The position numbers were made by a program, and so were the translations under genes. Shown here one piece after another: positions 13,671 through 14,263 of a stretch of DNA of 14,263 nucleotides. Source of the stretch: Chitinophagaceae bacterium (GTDB taxonomy: Bacteria; Bacteroidota; Bacteroidia; Chitinophagales; Chitinophagaceae); the NCBI GenBank assembly GCA_947468255.1, contig CANIMM010000048.1, forward strand, positions 1 to 14,263, written 5' to 3'. Position 1 is the first letter of the stretch. Every line of letters begins with the position of its first letter. The notes beneath the pieces were generated by a model that saw only the letters and a list, made by a program, of their open reading frames with translations, had not been told where the DNA came from and did no database searches.

Positions 13671-14045
13671 ATGAAAATAACAAAAATTATTTATTGGGTA
13701 ACCACGGGCATTATTTGCTTATTCTCTTTGGGTGCCCTACAAATGAATTCTCAAATGGCCATTGATGGCGCCAATCATTTACTCATACCTCGTTATCTGG
13801 GCCTTGAAGTAAGCATTGGTCAATTAATAGGCTTAGTACTTTTAATTGTACCAGCTGTACCAGCTCGTTTTAAAGAATGGGCCTATGTAGGTTATGGCAT
13901 TATGTATTTAACTGCATTGAATGCTCATTTGGCAGTCAATGATCCCTTTGTACCTTTTGGATTAATGGCTATACTTTTTGTTGGGTTATTACTCAGCTCA
14001 TATATTAGTTTTCATAAGCTTCAAGCATACAAGCAATCAGCGTAA
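13671..14045 (+). CDS. DoxX-like membrane protein
   Basis: The 124-residue protein has four predicted membrane helices, at about 6-24, 46-63, 69-87 and 95-113, and short loops. The pattern IIYWVTTGIICLFSLGALQ, HLLIPRYLGLEVSIGQLIGL (36-55) and FKEWAYVGYGIMYLTALNAH (67-86) matches the DoxX-like family (PF13564 type). The members are small inner-membrane proteins, some linked to oxidative stress or thiol chemistry, most without a known role. The next gene starts 20 bases after the stop on the same strand, so the pair is likely cotranscribed. Whether it belongs to the sugar-acid locus upstream is uncertain, since 108 bases and a possible promoter lie between. Confidence 0.8.
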   Translation: MKITKIIYWVTTGIICLFSLGALQMNSQMAIDGANHLLIPRYLGLEVSIGQLIGLVLLIVPAVPARFKEWAYVGYGIMYLTALNAHLAVNDPFVPFGLMAILFVGLLLSSYISFHKLQAYKQSA

Positions 14046-14065
14046 GAAAAATTAAAAAAAACAAC

Positions 14066-14263
14066 ATGCATATTAAAAAAGGAATTTCATTAGGCATCGT
14101 TTTTTTATTTTTTGCAATCTGTTTATCTGCACAAAGCAAAGCTGAAAAGATGGTTGCCAGTCAGGTTGAAATCTTTCACCAGGCGATGGTCAATGCTGAT
14201 GAAGCTGCACTGAATGATTTAGTTAGCGACCAATTAAGTTACGGCCACTCAAACGGTGGTGTG
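14066..14263 (+). CDS. Exported SnoaL/DUF4440-like (NTF2-fold) protein, N-terminal part
   Basis: This frame opens at ATG 14066 and runs off the right edge (66 residues visible). Residues 1-23 are a signal peptide (MHIKKGISLGIVFLFFAICL, then SAQ). The next part, VASQVEIFHQAMVNADEAAL and then NDLVSDQLSYGHSNGG, matches the first helices and strand of NTF2-fold DUF4440/SnoaL-like proteins, where the Q-x-x-x-F-x-x-A-M-x-x-x-D start and the LSYGHSxG turn are common in Bacteroidota. These exported NTF2-fold proteins have no established function. It follows the DoxX-like gene by 20 bases and probably shares its transcript. Confidence 0.75.
   Translation, partial: MHIKKGISLGIVFLFFAICLSAQSKAEKMVASQVEIFHQAMVNADEAALNDLVSDQLSYGHSNGGV

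Noticed and set aside
1..14263. tRNA or rRNA genes and insertion sequences
   Set aside because: No cloverleaf or rRNA-like segment and no transposase or integrase coding sequence could be recognised on either strand.

Overview
The window looks like chromosomal DNA from a Bacteroidota bacterium, most likely a Chitinophagaceae-type or related environmental lineage. The DNA is AT-rich. Start codons are preceded by A/T-rich leaders instead of Shine-Dalgarno sequences. Several promoters resemble the Bacteroidota TTG / TAnnTTTG type. The gene families (Reg_prop propeller lipoprotein, short Crp/Fnr regulator, cytosolic YceI, DUF2071, DCC and SnoaL-like proteins) also fit. The assignment rests on style and family content, not on a marker gene.

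Layout. Bases 2-229 hold the end of an outer-membrane barrel-like protein. From 613 to 2441 two exported enzymes lie on the minus strand: a metallo-beta-lactamase-fold hydrolase followed by an alpha/beta hydrolase. A stand-alone seven-bladed propeller lipoprotein (3044-4132) and a small dimeric alpha/beta-barrel protein (4266-4595) follow on the plus strand. From 4745 to 7268 there is a stress or metabolite block: a thiamine-binding-type protein facing a Crp/Fnr regulator, then a tightly coupled YceI / extradiol-dioxygenase (YgiD-type) pair. From 7376 to 8589 there is a decaying stretch: an intact DUF2071 gene, a 44-residue stump of a DCC-family thiol oxidoreductase, and a start-less remnant of a SnoaL/NTF2-like gene.

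The last third (8877-14263) is the most coherent unit and is visibly less AT-rich. It encodes an exported glycoside hydrolase with a GH67/GH20-type N-terminal domain, an RraA-family protein (aldolase/decarboxylase-like), an ACS-type MFS transporter (the hexuronate/organic-anion group), a DoxX-like membrane protein, and the start of an exported SnoaL/DUF4440-like protein. I infer a small locus that releases, imports and breaks down a sugar acid or an aglycone acid. It has no SusC/SusD pair.

The spacers carry a degenerate interspersed repeat, unexplained by the genes, that I can trace in six places, all in the plus orientation: near 309-560, 2661-2730, 2838-3020, 4148-4215, 8651-8770 and 11385-11494. 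Its recognisable parts are a purine-rich box (GTGAAT-GAGGTGAAGGGGTGGAA type), an AGTATAAA box and an ATATCTTTAAATCAAG-type box. In the two upstream copies that have it, a terminator-like hairpin comes first. Four of the six copies lie directly upstream of plus-strand genes.
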